This document shows positions 24,501 through 36,809 of a stretch of DNA of 64,000 nt, in pieces; the stretch's first letter is position 1; each line of letters begins with the position of its first letter. The position numbers and the translations under genes are program-made. Source of the DNA: Spinacia oleracea (lineage: Eukaryota > Streptophyta > Magnoliopsida > Caryophyllales > Amaranthaceae). Under the pieces are notes generated by a model that was given only the letters and a program-made list of their open reading frames with translations, was not told where the DNA came from and ran no database searches. The stretch spans positions 33,223,449 to 33,287,448 of the forward strand of contig NC_079491.1 of NCBI RefSeq assembly GCF_020520425.1, written 5' to 3'.

Positions 24501-26353
24501 AAGATCAAAGAACGAAGGAGTAATAAAATTTACTTACGAATCATGCAAGTGATACCCTTAGGGCAAAAGAATCCAGCACAACAAGGTTGACAATCTCCAG
24601 TTCTATCCGGAATGGTTTTTGAGTTTTTTATATCAGCTTTTCGATCTTTACCAACACTACATGCCCACCCTGGTTCACACCCATCGTTCCATGAGCTTAA
24701 GTTACAATTAATATTCGGCTTTACATAATTTGAAGTCGTCTGCCCTCCATCAACTAAACTGCTCATGTAAATCTTAACTTCTGCTGCAGTACATACTCGT
24801 TTAGGAACATCTATTCACATGAGTCAAAAGAAATTAATTAATTAATTAATTAATTATATTTTTCTATTGAGTAAAATAAATAAATTATACACTGTTGAAG
24901 TAAGCATTCTCAAACAACACCTGTTAGTTTCCCACATAGATAAAATATGAGTGAGTTAATTCCTTAACAAGGCTAATGGGATACTCCCCTTATTGCAATA
25001 TGGTTTTAAGATGAACTCTCTCTCTTAATGACGGGCGCAGCCCATACCCATATTTAACATGATATCAAAACCAGACCCACGACTTGAACTTTGGACCGTT
25101 AACTCCGGGTCAAATTAAAAATGGCACGTGTGAGAGAACGCCGAGCCCCTTATTGCCATATAGTTTTATTTAACATACACTTACATATAAATATAGTTAT
25201 GCGCACACAAACACTCATTTTCTTGATCAAAATGGGAATATCATGAAACTTGTAATTATATGGATACAATAGAAATAAGGATGCAAAAGCATATTAACGA
25301 AAAATATTAGAATGATTAAATCAAGATTTATGTCATTTGATGGGTTTGAAGGATATAATTAGAGGCAAAATTCCTACTAATATAAGTTAATTTACGATGG
25401 GTTTCCATTTAAATTCATTAATTTCCTAAACTATTTTATGAATTTTATTTGTTTTGTTGTATATAGATCAAGCAATAAAGTGCAAACGGTATGGGCCAAA
25501 TTTGATTCCAAGACTACCCTCATCAATTACCAACTAAACTCGTTTACATTCATATTTTATGAAGAATATGAAGAAATATGTAATAGTAGTATATTTACAG
25601 TTTAAAGTTAAAACTATATGTTCCATGACGTTAATCGGCCAATTTACCAATAGAACTCAAATTATTACAAAAAAAAAAACAAATACACACCACAAATTAG
25701 ACATAACGACTCTAAAAAATAACAACGTGACTAAAAAGATTCATTCCATCTAAATGTTTTAACATGTAATTCTATTACTGGAAAAATTATAATCAACAGA
25801 ACATATTACTTAAATCCTTTATTTGGTAAAATTTAAAATTTTAATACGGGTTTTATAAATATGATAGATGTCTTACATCATTTTACTTATAAGGAGGATA
25901 TCATTATTCCTAATCAATTATGAAATAAGTAATATGCAAAAAAAAAGTACCGTGATTAAGCATTTTACCTTTAATTTTTTGCATGCAAGATGTCAAAAAC
26001 CCAAGATCATCTGAAAAATTAAAAGCTGATTTCCAATCAGCTTGCCTAAAAAGAAAAGAAAAAATATTAATAAAAAACCATTAAATTTAATCTTTTAAAC
26101 AAAAAATGATAAAAGTCACATACACATCCTTTATGCAGAAACCCAAATGTTGTTTGATATCTGGTTCAAAGACTTGTGTGATATTAGCTAGTTGATTGTA
26201 TAACATCTGCGCAACAACTTGAAGGGCTGCTGGATTTGTACTCTGACTATTATCTTCGTCTAAATCATCTTGAGAATAAACAATACTTGTTGAGAATAAG
26301 ACTGTAGAAATTATTATCACCACAACGAATTGTGAAAATCGTACTTTTCTCAT
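18514..26353 (-). CDS. ABCG24/28: ABC transporter G family member (ABCG24/ABCG28 type half-transporter)
   Basis: I assembled 14 coding exons on the minus strand with GT/AG borders: 26353-26124, 26045-25969, 24810-24538, 23682-23619, 23519-23373, 22746-22712, 22325-22252, 21694-20811, 20611-20315, 20173-19697, 19559-19411, 19303-19014, 18924-18791 and 18670-18514. They total 3,288 nt with phase kept throughout, giving 1,095 residues plus a stop, close to the usual 1,100 for this subgroup. Order: signal peptide (1-27), a Cys-rich non-cytosolic domain (about 60-285), a first membrane helix (about 290-312), a basic linker, then the nucleotide-binding domain with Walker A GPSGAGKT (527-534), signature SGGQRK (635-640), Walker B LLILDEP and the H-loop HQP, and a C-terminal membrane domain ending VVQKK. 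It uses ATP to export a substrate that cannot be read from sequence. ABCG24 and ABCG28 are equally good matches. Confidence 0.95.
22867..23124. mobile_element. Stowaway-like MITE in ABCG intron 5
   Basis: A 258-bp element with long terminal inverted repeats: cttcctccgtttctaaatag at the left mirrors the right end, which reads ctatttaggaacggaggaag. TA dinucleotides flank both ends (22865-22866 and 23125-23126). The interior is AT-rich without coding. Stowaway elements are non-autonomous Tc1/mariner derivatives. Confidence 0.85.
24174..24520. mobile_element. Stowaway-like MITE(s) in ABCG intron 3
   Basis: The left end reads tacctccgtttcataaag and the right end mirrors it (atcaaagaacgaaggagta). 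An internal gaaacggaggtagta at about 24413-24428 is an inverted match to the left end. The segment is either one diverged element or two overlapping ones, lying just upstream (plus strand) of exon 3. A further lone end (gggacggagggagta) lies near 23302-23316. Confidence 0.55.
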
Positions 26354-28330
26354 ATTAATAAATGTACAATTCTAACAAAAACTATCAAATTGAAATCAAA
26401 TCGAGAAGAGACCATGTAAACGATGATAACAACGACATCGATCCCACAAATATCTTTTTGATGGTAATAGAAAAATTAAATATTCAATGGTTACAACTGC
26501 AAAAAATATTTATGACATTCAAGGAACAAGAAATACTTCTCTTAAGAATTAGATTACTAATTCAAGAACACAAATGAAATAACAAAATATTATTAATTTT
26601 GGGAGGAAATGAATATTGATTGGTGTGAAAAAATAATAGATAAAAATGGCATAAACTATATATATTTTTATTTTTATTTTTTTTGTTAGAAATTACTTTC
26701 TAATTTTTCGAATTGGTGATGTAATTGGTAGGGAGGAATGATTGCCTACATTAAAGGAAGTTATATAGGGACAATATGCACTTCTATCTTGATAGGCATG
26801 AGAAAATATCTAATACACTTAGTACGGAGTAAGAAATCATCTTTATATACATTATATATTTTTTTACTTACTACTTATGAGAAAATTTGTACAATTTACT
26901 TCCCTGTAAAGTTTTTTTTTTTTAAAAAAAAAAGAAGATTGTTTCGAAATATTTTTATTTGAATTTAATTTTCTTAGAAATTTTATACGCGCGTACTTCA
27001 CCTTCTATTTAATTTGGACAATTATTTTTATTTAAATCCACATGAATTATTTTAGTATAATTTGTTTTAAATTTTTCAAAGATGTTAAATTTTCTTTATC
27101 TTGATATAAAATGTATTTCGTACGTTTTATTCCTTCCATGTAAGATGTTTAGTTTCTCCAACTAAAGGTCTTTTTTAAAGTTACCATTTTATCCACTTGT
27201 TGTTTAGTGTATCCTTACTTCATTACTTATCTATCTATCTATCTATCTATTTATCTATCTATCTATCCATGATATTTTATGTATAACTATATATTAAAAG
27301 ATACACCAGGAATAATGACATGTGTCCTTTCCTGATGAAACTTTTTATGCTCTATAACAAAGAGAAACTAAGCAAAAGTAAACTATAAAGTGTAAAATGA
27401 GGATAAAAGGGAGTAAAAGTCAAGGAAATCGGGTGCTAAAAAGAGGTTTAAAAACCAATTAAAATTTTACACTGGCTTCAAAAAAAGAGTTATGGTTCTC
27501 AATGAGGACATTTTAGGAGTAAAACCCGGTTCTTTGGAGTTAAATTGAACTGGATTAAACTAAATGGAACTAACTGAACTTCTAACACCTTAATAATTCT
27601 CTTTCTTTTTAAAAACTATTTTCTTACTAAAAACCTTAGAAAACTACTGGAATATTACTGCCACCGTCATAACGGCTAAGTCTTGTACCGGAATTATGTA
27701 GGGGAACTAATAACTATCTTTTAAACTCAACATAAATAAATAATGTTCTCCTTACAATTCGAAACCATTTAAGGCCATAAATTAAAATCCAACACATTGA
27801 AATCCAAATAACGTACAAAAAAAAGTCTAGACTTTCAAACCACATACATTATTAAAACTAGAATTTAGAGTAAACGCATATAAAATAACTCTCTCAACAT
27901 TCCCAATCCCAAATACTGACATTACTGTAACTTCACTAAAATACTTGTATTTGATTGCTCACCAAAATTGCAAGTGCAAAGATGGGTCTTAGCAAGGTCA
28001 TTAAGGAATAGGAAATGTCCAAAGCAAACAACAAAGCACGTAATCAACAAAGATGAGTACATACAAGTTAGAACACAAAATATAACTAAACATGTTTCAC
28101 TCCAACGTAAATAACAATGATTACATGCAAAAGCCACATCATTAAAATAAATTCAACATTTATAGAATAAATAAATGACAACACTTGACTCTTAACACCA
28201 CTCCTAACACTAACTTTTATTACTTTTATAGTTGGATAAAGTATCGAATGAGTTTCTTGCCTAGTTGTGTCCAAAATGGACTAGTATTTGGAACCCAACC
28301 AAATACTAATTAAAAAGAGTAACCTTGTTG
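26354..28330. other. 5' flank of the ABC transporter gene; no gene seen
   Basis: AT-rich sequence upstream of the ABCG start codon. It should hold that gene's promoter and 5' UTR, but I cannot point to a convincing TATA box. It contains a (TATC)n microsatellite at about 27228-27267, an A/T homopolymer pair near 26915-26935, and a stretch with repeated aactgaact-like words near 27545-27585 similar to 46225-46270. Short open frames on both strands show no recognisable content. Confidence 0.4.
27228..27267. repeat. (TATC)n microsatellite
   Basis: About ten tandem tatc units with one tatt interruption. Confidence 0.9.
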
Positions 28331-29943
28331 TAGACGCCTACATCAGTCCCTAGGCCCGAAGCGGTGAGTTCAATTATGAAACTATAACCAGCCCACTCGT
28401 CAAGAATGCACTCTAATTAGCTGAAGAACGACCCTCGACTAACTGAAGAGACCATCAAGAGCATAACTTGTTAAATAAAGTAACTTACATAAATTGAAAT
28501 CTTCCTAAGATAAATTGGACATGTACTAAGTCACATTCGCATCCCGATATGACTTAATATGTGGTTGCATCGATAGAACAATAAAATATAATTGTCCACG
28601 TTGCAGTACACCTGTGCGCGCCGCAACATTCTAGTGCTTGCCTTCAGGCTCTATAATTACATAGCTCAAATAACAACACTTCTCGAACTCATATTTATTG
28701 GTTACAATACATGTAAATGTTAACCCAAGTTTCTTAAACATGCTTACGAGTTCCTAGAATACGCTCGTTAGCTCATTTAGCAAATAATACGTCCTCACAA
28801 AGTCAAAGTCTTTCTTATAAATTATGATTTGGATCATGCACATCAGATGATTATATAGGAATTGAAATAATATTTCCATAGACTTATCATAAGCCCAAAT
28901 CCGATTTAAAACGAATAAGGTATAAGGCTTTTACTTGGGCTTTGACAAAATGGACCGACCTTCACTCTTTAGGTCATCACTCGAGATTTACGAAGCCCAT
29001 TGATACGAGAATGGAGGTATTGGAAAACTGGATTCCGTATCTTTTAAACAAGATATTATGTGCAAGAATTCGAGTTTTTATGAAGAAGTTATGAGATGTT
29101 AAAGATCGAATTTTCTAGAAATTCACAGATCTGCATGTGCTGGAAATTTCTAGCGCCGACAGACATGCGCTAGAAATTTCCAGCGCACACATGGCTAGCG
29201 CCATTTTTTTCTTGCGCTGCCATTTGATTCTACTAAAACTCAAACTCTTCAAAATTTTATCTTATTTGCGCTAGAAATGTCTAGCGCTACAGTTGCATGC
29301 GCCACTTCATTTTGGCACATCCATTTGATTTATATGGTATGTTGAAGGACCATTTTCTCAATTTTCTTATTATCGAGTTAGTTTTGGACTTCAGAAACTA
29401 CTAAGGATTGATTTTCTAGACGAATTTGCTACATAATGGCAGCTATTTGTTAAACTTGGGCTTGGAGAGCTTCGATCGACATGTTTATGGCTGATGTAGG
29501 AGAGAATCGAGGCTAAAATATTGGAGACCCTGGAAAAGGAGAATGATGGACTAAGATGGGCATAGTAACTTATGGTATTGGAGTATAAGGATTTTAACGC
29601 TCTTATCTTTGGCATTCAGATCGGCACCATGCGGTGGAACCAACCCTATGTATAAGATAGCTAGATTTCGTAGTTCAGACTCTTTTCGTAAGAACTTAGT
29701 TTAAACATGGAATTTTCGAAAATGATTTTAAAACTTGCTTTAGTGAACGTCAAGAATATTTTTAGCATGAACGGTATAGGGTCGGACATTAGTACATCAT
29801 TAGAATGGGTAATAAGTACTACGGATTTAAAAATTAAGAATTAATGTATTTCAAAGTTTTCCGCACAATGCACCCGGGGGAGCTAGAAAACTTATAGCGC
29901 CTACGTGGCCGGGGCTGAAATTTTCTAGCCCCAATCTGTAATT
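28331..29943. repeat. Degraded repeat DNA with palindromic GCGCT...AGCGC units
   Basis: No coding content is recognisable. Imperfect palindromes of about 20 bp with gcgct/agcgc arms and an AT core lie at 29137-29156, 29167-29186, 29268-29287, 29882-29900 and 29911-29932, and a partial unit starts at 29944. Neighbours are 30 bp apart. Segments 29167-29260 and 29268-29340 also look like a diverged direct repeat with a period of about 101 bp. Matching units occur at 42941-43167, on the far side of the LINE/Copia-C insertion. 28331-28344 reads tgtagacgcctaca, a small inverted repeat resembling a Gypsy LTR start. Confidence 0.65.
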
Positions 29944-29949
29944 GGGCTC

Positions 29950-30624
29950 TAAAAATTTTCCACAATCCCAAGTTGGCTCATCGTGCTCAATCACCTTCCT
30001 CCAAGTTTTCTTAGGACTTCCCATACCCCTTGCAATCCTATCACTTTGCCACCATTCTAGTCTTCTAACCGGGGCATCACTTGATCTTTTTCTTACATGT
30101 CCAAACCATCTTAAACAGTTTTCCATCATCTTAAACTCAATTTGTGCAACCCCTACTTTCTTCCTAATAATCTCATTCCTGAATTGATCCTTTCTTGTAT
30201 GTCCACACATCCAACGTAACATGTGCACCTCCGCCATATTCATCTTATGCACGTGACAATGTTTCACTGCACAACATTATGTGTCGTAAAACAACGTCGG
30301 TAGAATTTTTGTGTGGTAGAATTTTTCCTTCAATCTTTGGGGCATGCTTGGATCACATAGGAACCCCGTGGCACTCTTCAACTTCAATTAACCTGCTTTG
30401 ATTCTACGAGCCACATCACCATCCAATTCTCCATCCTTTTGGATAATAGATCCTAAATAGCGGAACATTTCAAAACCTTGGATAATTTTCCCACTTAAGG
30501 CAATCGTCGTTGTCTCTCTATTTTGGACTCCACTAAACTTACACTCCATATATTCTATCTTGTTTCTACTCAACCTAAAACCCCGAGATTCCAAAGTTTG
30601 TCTCCATAACTCCAACTTACTTTC
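29950..30624 (-). pseudogene. RTE-type LINE reverse transcriptase, C-terminal fragment
   Basis: The minus strand encodes ELWRQTLESRGFRLSRNKIE, YLGSIIQKDGELDGDV, then MLRWMCGHTRKDQFRNE and LRWFGHVRKRSSDAPVRR. These are the diagnostic C-terminal motifs of plant RTE-clade LINE reverse transcriptases. Frames are broken near 30270-30390. It continues upstream at 42608-42745 beyond the Copia-C insertion. Both ends are truncated; the left junction falls inside a palindromic unit. Confidence 0.85.
30620..30624. repeat. Target site duplication of Copia-C, left copy
   Basis: The bases ctttc before the left LTR are repeated exactly at 42608-42612 after the right LTR. Confidence 0.9.
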
Positions 30625-31645
30625 TGTTGGGGAATACAGTTAAACATAATAACATGTGCGAAAACAATCCCCAAAGCCAGGAAGCATGTATAAAGCACAG
30701 ATTAAGCAGACTTACGTTTGAAGCGTGTTTTCCACAAATTGTCAACGAACACGAACTTAGAACTCCACTTGTTGTTCCTCTACTTGGTTCACCAACACGA
30801 TCAGATCCGTCTTGATAATCGTAGCTTAGACAATCATTCAAGAGTTTGTGCTTTTGGGAAGAACACATCCATGGAGGCTAAGAGAGAATTAGGGTTTCTC
30901 TCTCATCCTTAGGGTTTGAATGATTCATTAATTAAGTGGAAAACAAAAGGTATAAGGTTATTAAAATAACCTTGGCAAGTGTGCAAGCTAACCGACCAAA
31001 GACTTGTCCAGCCAGCCTGCACGGTCAGCCCACATGCACGCACACAGTCGTTGGGCCTTGGGCCACGCTGTGTCGCTGCATTGTTGTTGTTGCCTTTGCT
31101 TGGCCTTATGCGCACACACAGCCACACACAGCCACAGGCCTGTGCTGTGCTGCAGCACTGCTTTGCCGCTAGCATTTGCGCCCATGGGCCTCGAGTGCCT
31201 TGTGCGCTCGGCTCGTGGGCTACCTTTCGTGTTGCGTCTTAAATTATCTTACGACAATTTATTTATCTTGTCGTACTTGACGATCCAATGTCGTACGATA
31301 CGATTATTCGTTTCGCTTAGCTTTACGAATATATGCAATACGATATACGATTCACGATCCAACGTTTTATCGTATATTTATGTTTTCCGAACTAATTTCC
31401 CGAAAAGCTATTAAATGAATTTCCTATTCATTTAATCCGGTGATCTGTTACGTGTCATTGGTGTGACCTTCTAGGTTCAGTCAAGAGTAAGCTGTGAGCT
31501 TAATATTCATTAGAACTCACTGATCGGAAGCATTGCTCCAGCTAGCTGTTCCGATCACTTGATCTCACTGAATTAATTGTTCGCAATTAATCTGAACCTT
31601 GGTATTAGACTAAATGCACCTTGGTTGAAGGACATATTTCCTTCA
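30625..31645 (-). repeat. Copia-C 3' LTR
   Basis: It starts tgttggggaatacag and ends atttccttca, and is nearly identical to 41588-42607. It includes a GC-rich block at about 31000-31220 and repeated cgatacgat-like words downstream of it. The final 200 bp resemble the Copia-B LTR end (gttcagtcaagagtaagctg, gaaggacatatttccttca-like), showing a shared lineage. Confidence 0.93.
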
Positions 31646-34091
31646 GTCTCCCACTTGTCATTCAGACAAGTGTGCATTCACATTCCTTTGTCGCTTAGTG
31701 TTATTTGCTGAACATAAGGTAAGATCCAAGCCATCCTTATTAGGTCCAGAAGTGTTTCTCGGATTACAGAGTTCAACTGTTTAACTTTTTCAGAAGGTTA
31801 AGCCTTAACCATTCTGAGAACGGCTATGCATTTCACAATATCTAACTCTCCGAGAGGCCTTGTTACACAACAACACCATATCCTATCAAAGATATGAGGA
31901 CAATCCATTGTTGCAATCTATGAACACTCACTTTGATTCATAGTACGCCCAATAACTGCTTTTATAGCCTCCTTTTACGGTGCGACGTTTAGCTAGTATC
32001 AAAGAGAACTAATTCTCAAACGAGCAGACATAATCGCTCATGTTCTGAGGAACGGTTTCTAATCACTATTAATGAGAACTACCTATAACATGACTTTAAT
32101 CTCTTAAAGTGTTCTCATGGTCAATCCGATACAAGATCCAATAAGTATCTATGCAAAAGATTCTGACATCCAGTCACTCTAGTTCAAGAAACAGAACTAA
32201 GTAATCTACTTGCAATCTAATCTTCATTAGTCATTGGTCGTCCACCTTTCAATGACCTGGATAAGGGATCCTTTGTGACTTCAATATTCAAGTTCACTTA
32301 TGGGTGTTTCTTTGTCAAAGAATCCATCTTGACATCCCATTTGAATGATTTGAATCACACGGACTTATCATTTAATACTAAACCAAAATTAAATGATCTA
32401 TGAAATATAATTTCATAAATGATAAATGTTTAAACCAAATGCTTACCAATTTGTGGGCCTCTAACCCAAAATCAAGCATTTAATGTTTTACAGATATAAG
32501 CCTTTCACCCAATACTTAAAACATTCATGGAACTCAAACTTGATTCCGTATCTGCATATGAATGTTGTGTATCATTCAATGTAGAGGTTTAGTTTATCAT
32601 ACTTTGCTATCCTTAGCATCTTTTCTATCGAAAGCCTTTCGATGTAAGATGAAAAGATCTTTGAATGTGTTTCTAGAATGATCTAGTCTTTCGTTGCTGT
32701 TTAGAATGAAAATCATATCTAAAATAGAAAATCATCCAGGTAGCAGACTTGTGATCAACCTGAGTTCATTGAAGAACTCCCACTAAAAACAATTTCCTTT
32801 TATTGCTTCTTAGGCAACAATGAATTCATTTCAATTATGTAGAATTTTCGAATGATGCTTCCCTTTTGGAATGCTCCAACCAGTTCACATAGATGTGGGA
32901 GATACATCTTTCAACTGAGAACTTGGAAACTAATCATTGATTCAGTTTCCCATGCATCACATATGGTTTAGAACCTATGTAACCACCTTTTAATCACGGC
33001 ACCTAATTGCCCGTGTTTGTTTGTGGTTTGCCTAACAACAAGATCTAACTTTTGCTTAGGCAAATGCATGTAGCATCAAAACTTTAGTTATCTTCACTTC
33101 CTCTTATCAAGTGCTCATCCTACATATCCAAATGTATTGGATGTTCTTGATACTGTTCCAATGATCTTTGATCTGGATCAATATAGATTGGTATAAACTC
33201 GTCACAATCCAATGTTCACGAGTTTTCTTGGCGATCTATATATCACATCATACATGATTGATTGTAATGCAAAAACCATTCGCATTTTAAAATCTATCCA
33301 TGTAACTTTTAGCTTTATTCTGTTTCAAGAGATACTGAATCTTTGCTAAAATCTTGGCATTGCCATGTGACATAAGGTGAAAGCACCTCTTCAAGGTCCT
33401 TCATGATTAACTCTAGTGATAACAGCCTAGCTTTATACTTAGTTAAAGCATTCATAACTTAGACTTGCTCATATGGGTTGAGAGTCTCTTTTGAGTCTCT
33501 CCATTGTGTTTGATTTAGTAATTACTTTTACATAATCCAAACAATGCTTTAGATCCTATCCAATAGATCTTTAACCCAGTATGTTCTAAGTTTCGCCATG
33601 GTTTTAATATTGACAAATACTTCAAATCTAACCATTTAGAATTTGAATGTCGTTTTCAATAGAGAGATTTGCATCTCATATATAGAACCAATAAACTTGA
33701 CTTAGCTCCCACTAAACTCCTCATCTATAAGATGATCCATATTTTCATAAAGCTATGATTGCTCAATAGCCGTTTAGACAAATATGGTCCAATTCCCACT
33801 TGCATGCTTTAATCTACGAATAGATTTCTTAAGCTTGCTCTTTTATCTAGCATCCAAAACTTTTACATTGTGTGATGTACATAATTCCTTTCTACAAGTC
33901 CAATTGAGTAAGGTGTTTCGTTTTCCAATTGCCATATTGCCATATGCAATGATTGCTAGATTTATCCAAAATAGTTCAAGCATTCCGACTTGGTGAAAAA
34001 GATTTCAACATTATCAACGCCGTGAAGTTGTTTACAATCTTTAACCACCAATCTAGCTTCTCTTTTGTATGTGTATATAATATCATCTCTG

Positions 34092-34271
34092 TATGTTTTG
34101 AAAACATGTTTGCAACCAATGGGAGTAAACCCTTTATGCAAAACAACGTTGTATGTTTAGAAAACATGTTTGCAACCAATGGGAGTGAACCCTTTATGCA
34201 AATCAACGTTCTATGTTTAGAAAACATGTTTGCAACTAATGGGAGTGAACCCTTTATGCAAATCAACCAAA
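34092..34271. repeat. Three tandem 60-bp repeats
   Basis: Units start at 34092, 34152 and 34212 and differ at only a few bases each (word aaaacatgtttgcaac in all three). The 60-bp period keeps frame, so the minus strand reads a 20-residue repeat containing PLVANMFSKH three times. It derives from the reverse transcriptase motif before the KARLVAKG block. Confidence 0.92.
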
Positions 34272-34309
34272 TCATAGATTTGATTCTCTAAGATGAAGAT
34301 ATTTCGGAT

Positions 34310-34375
34310 AAAATGGCCTCAAACCATTTTGTATGGCCTCGAACCATACTTATGTTTCTGATGGCCTCAAACCAT
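34310..34375. repeat. Short tandem atggcctcaaaccat repeats
   Basis: The word atggcctc(a/g)aaccat occurs three times within 66 bp (near 34313, 34335 and 34361) with irregular spacing. It is probably slippage within the decayed Copia-C interior. Confidence 0.7.
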
Positions 34376-36809
34376 ACTTGGGAATTTTAATTCGTCGTAG
34401 CTAACTTGTAAGTCGTATGTTCTTAAAGCACTTTCCAAAGTCTTCATAATTTTCATTCCTCAAGATATCTATGTATCTATCTTGGTTGAATTCTATTCCT
34501 TATACGATTTACCTAGGTATTGAACATCAAACATTTAGTGTCTATAAAGACATTACTCAAGTCCTTTGAGTATTAGGATTCTCTTGAAGCACTTCTAAAG
34601 TCTTCCTGAAGCTCTTCCAAAGGCTTCTAAGTACGGAGCTTTTCCAAAGACTCCTGAGTATCCTACATTTGTTTGTTGCTTGACTCGAATTCCATTCGAG
34701 ATCATTTTTCTCCCACTTGCCTTTTTGGAAATATGATGGTTTCCTAAAAGACATTATCTAGAGAAACAACCATATGTTCTCAGATTTGTGGTAGAATCAA
34801 TACCTTTTGTTTCTATGAGTCGCTCATAAAGAAACATATATCTATCCTTGAGTTTGTTTGATGTAAACACTAACTCCCACTGGGTTCGAAAACCCTAGAT
34901 ATATATGTACTGAAAAGATGTACTGAACCAAATTTCAATCCTTATGACATATTATCCTTAGCTTTGACAACTTTGTTTAGTGTGAAAGTCACTTGAGAGT
35001 GTAATTAGAAACTATATAGGAAAATAGTCGTGATTATCGTTAATCGAAATAGATTCCGATTTCTCCATTTAGACATACCATATTCTTATGGAGCTTCAAT
35101 TGTCATATTGCCATATAAACAATCTAGATAATCTCTCTTGGCTCATGCAAACATCACCTTGACCCAGCCTAGATGTTCCAAAATTCTTGCCAAGTTGATT
35201 TTATACCCTTTTGTGAATTACATTGAAGTATTTCACATATTTCACTTCGAGTAAATATAGCCATATTTTCTCAAATTCTTGTGAAATAGATAGGTCATAA
35301 AATCCATCTTTGGCCCATGAACTTTATTGTCTAGAAACTTCTAACAATAGTCCATTTCTATGTCATGTTCAACAAGCAAGACCCACGTGTCTTAAATTAA
35401 ACAACTTTCATAAATCCATGCCATGGAATCTTAGAATGTTGACTTGTTGATATGGTCGTATGACATGGCCAAATATATGTGGAACACAAATCAAAATGTT
35501 TGATTTGAACCTTTTGAAGTTTGAGTGTGAAGAGATACGTTTGTTTATTAATCAATCATATGACTCAACCCTTAAGTGACCATTTCATTCAAATAAACAC
35601 TCAACGAATGTTTTTGTTTACTTGAATGTGAGTCTTTCCGTTGTCCAAACAGAAATTGATTATGATGATTAATGGAACATAATACCATTAAGTTCCAGCC
35701 TTTAGAAGGACTTTAAACAAACATGATGACCCTACAATTAATGTAGCAAAACTTTGCTTCATTTCCACTTGTAGGTCAAGTAACCAGACTTAGCTCCCGG
35801 AATTTGAGTTCTTAACAAGAGTTAGAACCTCAAGCGGTAATCTAATACCATAGGAGTCTATTTGCTAAGTTGTTTCTCTTTAACACAAACTTCAAGGTAG
35901 AAATTGAATCTTGAATTCATTTCTTTTGTTCCCCTTTCCTATCCTTTCTAGCACGTTTTCTTATAGTCCTAAATATTTTACTCTTTGCTTGATCTTCTTA
36001 CTTTGTTACGCTTACAAAGTCCCTTTCTTTTGTTCACTTTGAATGACAACATCCAATGAGTCTAATTCATTATCGAATCAAAAGAAAATTGGTTGTTAAC
36101 CATTGGTTATACATGAGTCTTTAACTCAATACTTCATTATTCCAAAATTACCCAGTATTCTGAATATATGAGGTCCAATTGGTCTACCATTCAAATTCTA
36201 GTTTGAAAACAACCATGAAGATCACTATAAGAAAATAGCATTCAAGATACGCTCTCACTCTCCTTTTCTTTGAGAATCACTCTCAAAATAGTTACCAATC
36301 GATCGAGGAAATATCGTAGTTCTATTATCCGAACGCAATAAAGTTGAAGATTTACGATTCTACAAAATGAACTAGCAAAGAAAACATTTATCATACCTTA
36401 ATAACTTGAAATAAAAGCATTCATGCAATCATTAAAGCTATTAAACATTTCATTCATGCAAAAAGCAAAAACATGGACCAAAATGAATGAAACGATTCCA
36501 AGACCCCAAAAGTCCTAAATCCTTAAGCAGCTTTAGCATGTCTTAAGTAGTTTAAGATTTTAGGTAAGCAAAACCTATTGCTAGTAATCTCCAAATTACT
36601 CTTGGTTAATAAATTAATACCATAATTTATCCCATTGCCACAACATAATGCCATTGTTGTTTGAGTTGAAACCACAATCAACGTGCTCCTTTAGGACGCC
36701 TTACCACCTAAGTCAACTAAAATAGCATCTCGCTTTGGCGGAAACCTACTATCTTAGATCCCTAGATTTTTGTAAGTGCTTGATTTGAAAGGCAACTCTT
36801 GAACTCAAT

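Larger units (their letters stand above)
31646..36809 (-). pseudogene. Copia-C decayed tail and pol region
   Basis: No intact protein remains, but Copia pol can be recognised in pieces. Near 32560-32640 the sequence aligns with the RNase H end of Copia-B (a shared gtagaggtttagtt-like word). Near 33800-33840 the minus strand reads SKLKKSIRRL, a decayed KLKKSIYGL motif of reverse transcriptase. Near 33980-34270 it reads a decayed GCKWVFK/KARLVAKG/ETFSP block carrying a threefold 60-bp duplication. Most frames have stops every few tens of codons. Past 34900 no domain is clear to me. Confidence 0.7.

Noticed and set aside
26362..26577. 71-codon plus-strand frame next to the ABCG start
   Set aside because: It is antisense to the ABCG 5' leader, low complexity and without a known motif.
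28331..28344. Possible Gypsy LTR start tgtagacgcctaca
   Set aside because: Too short, no matching LTR end or primer-binding site in the same orientation. Mentioned only within the repeat region.
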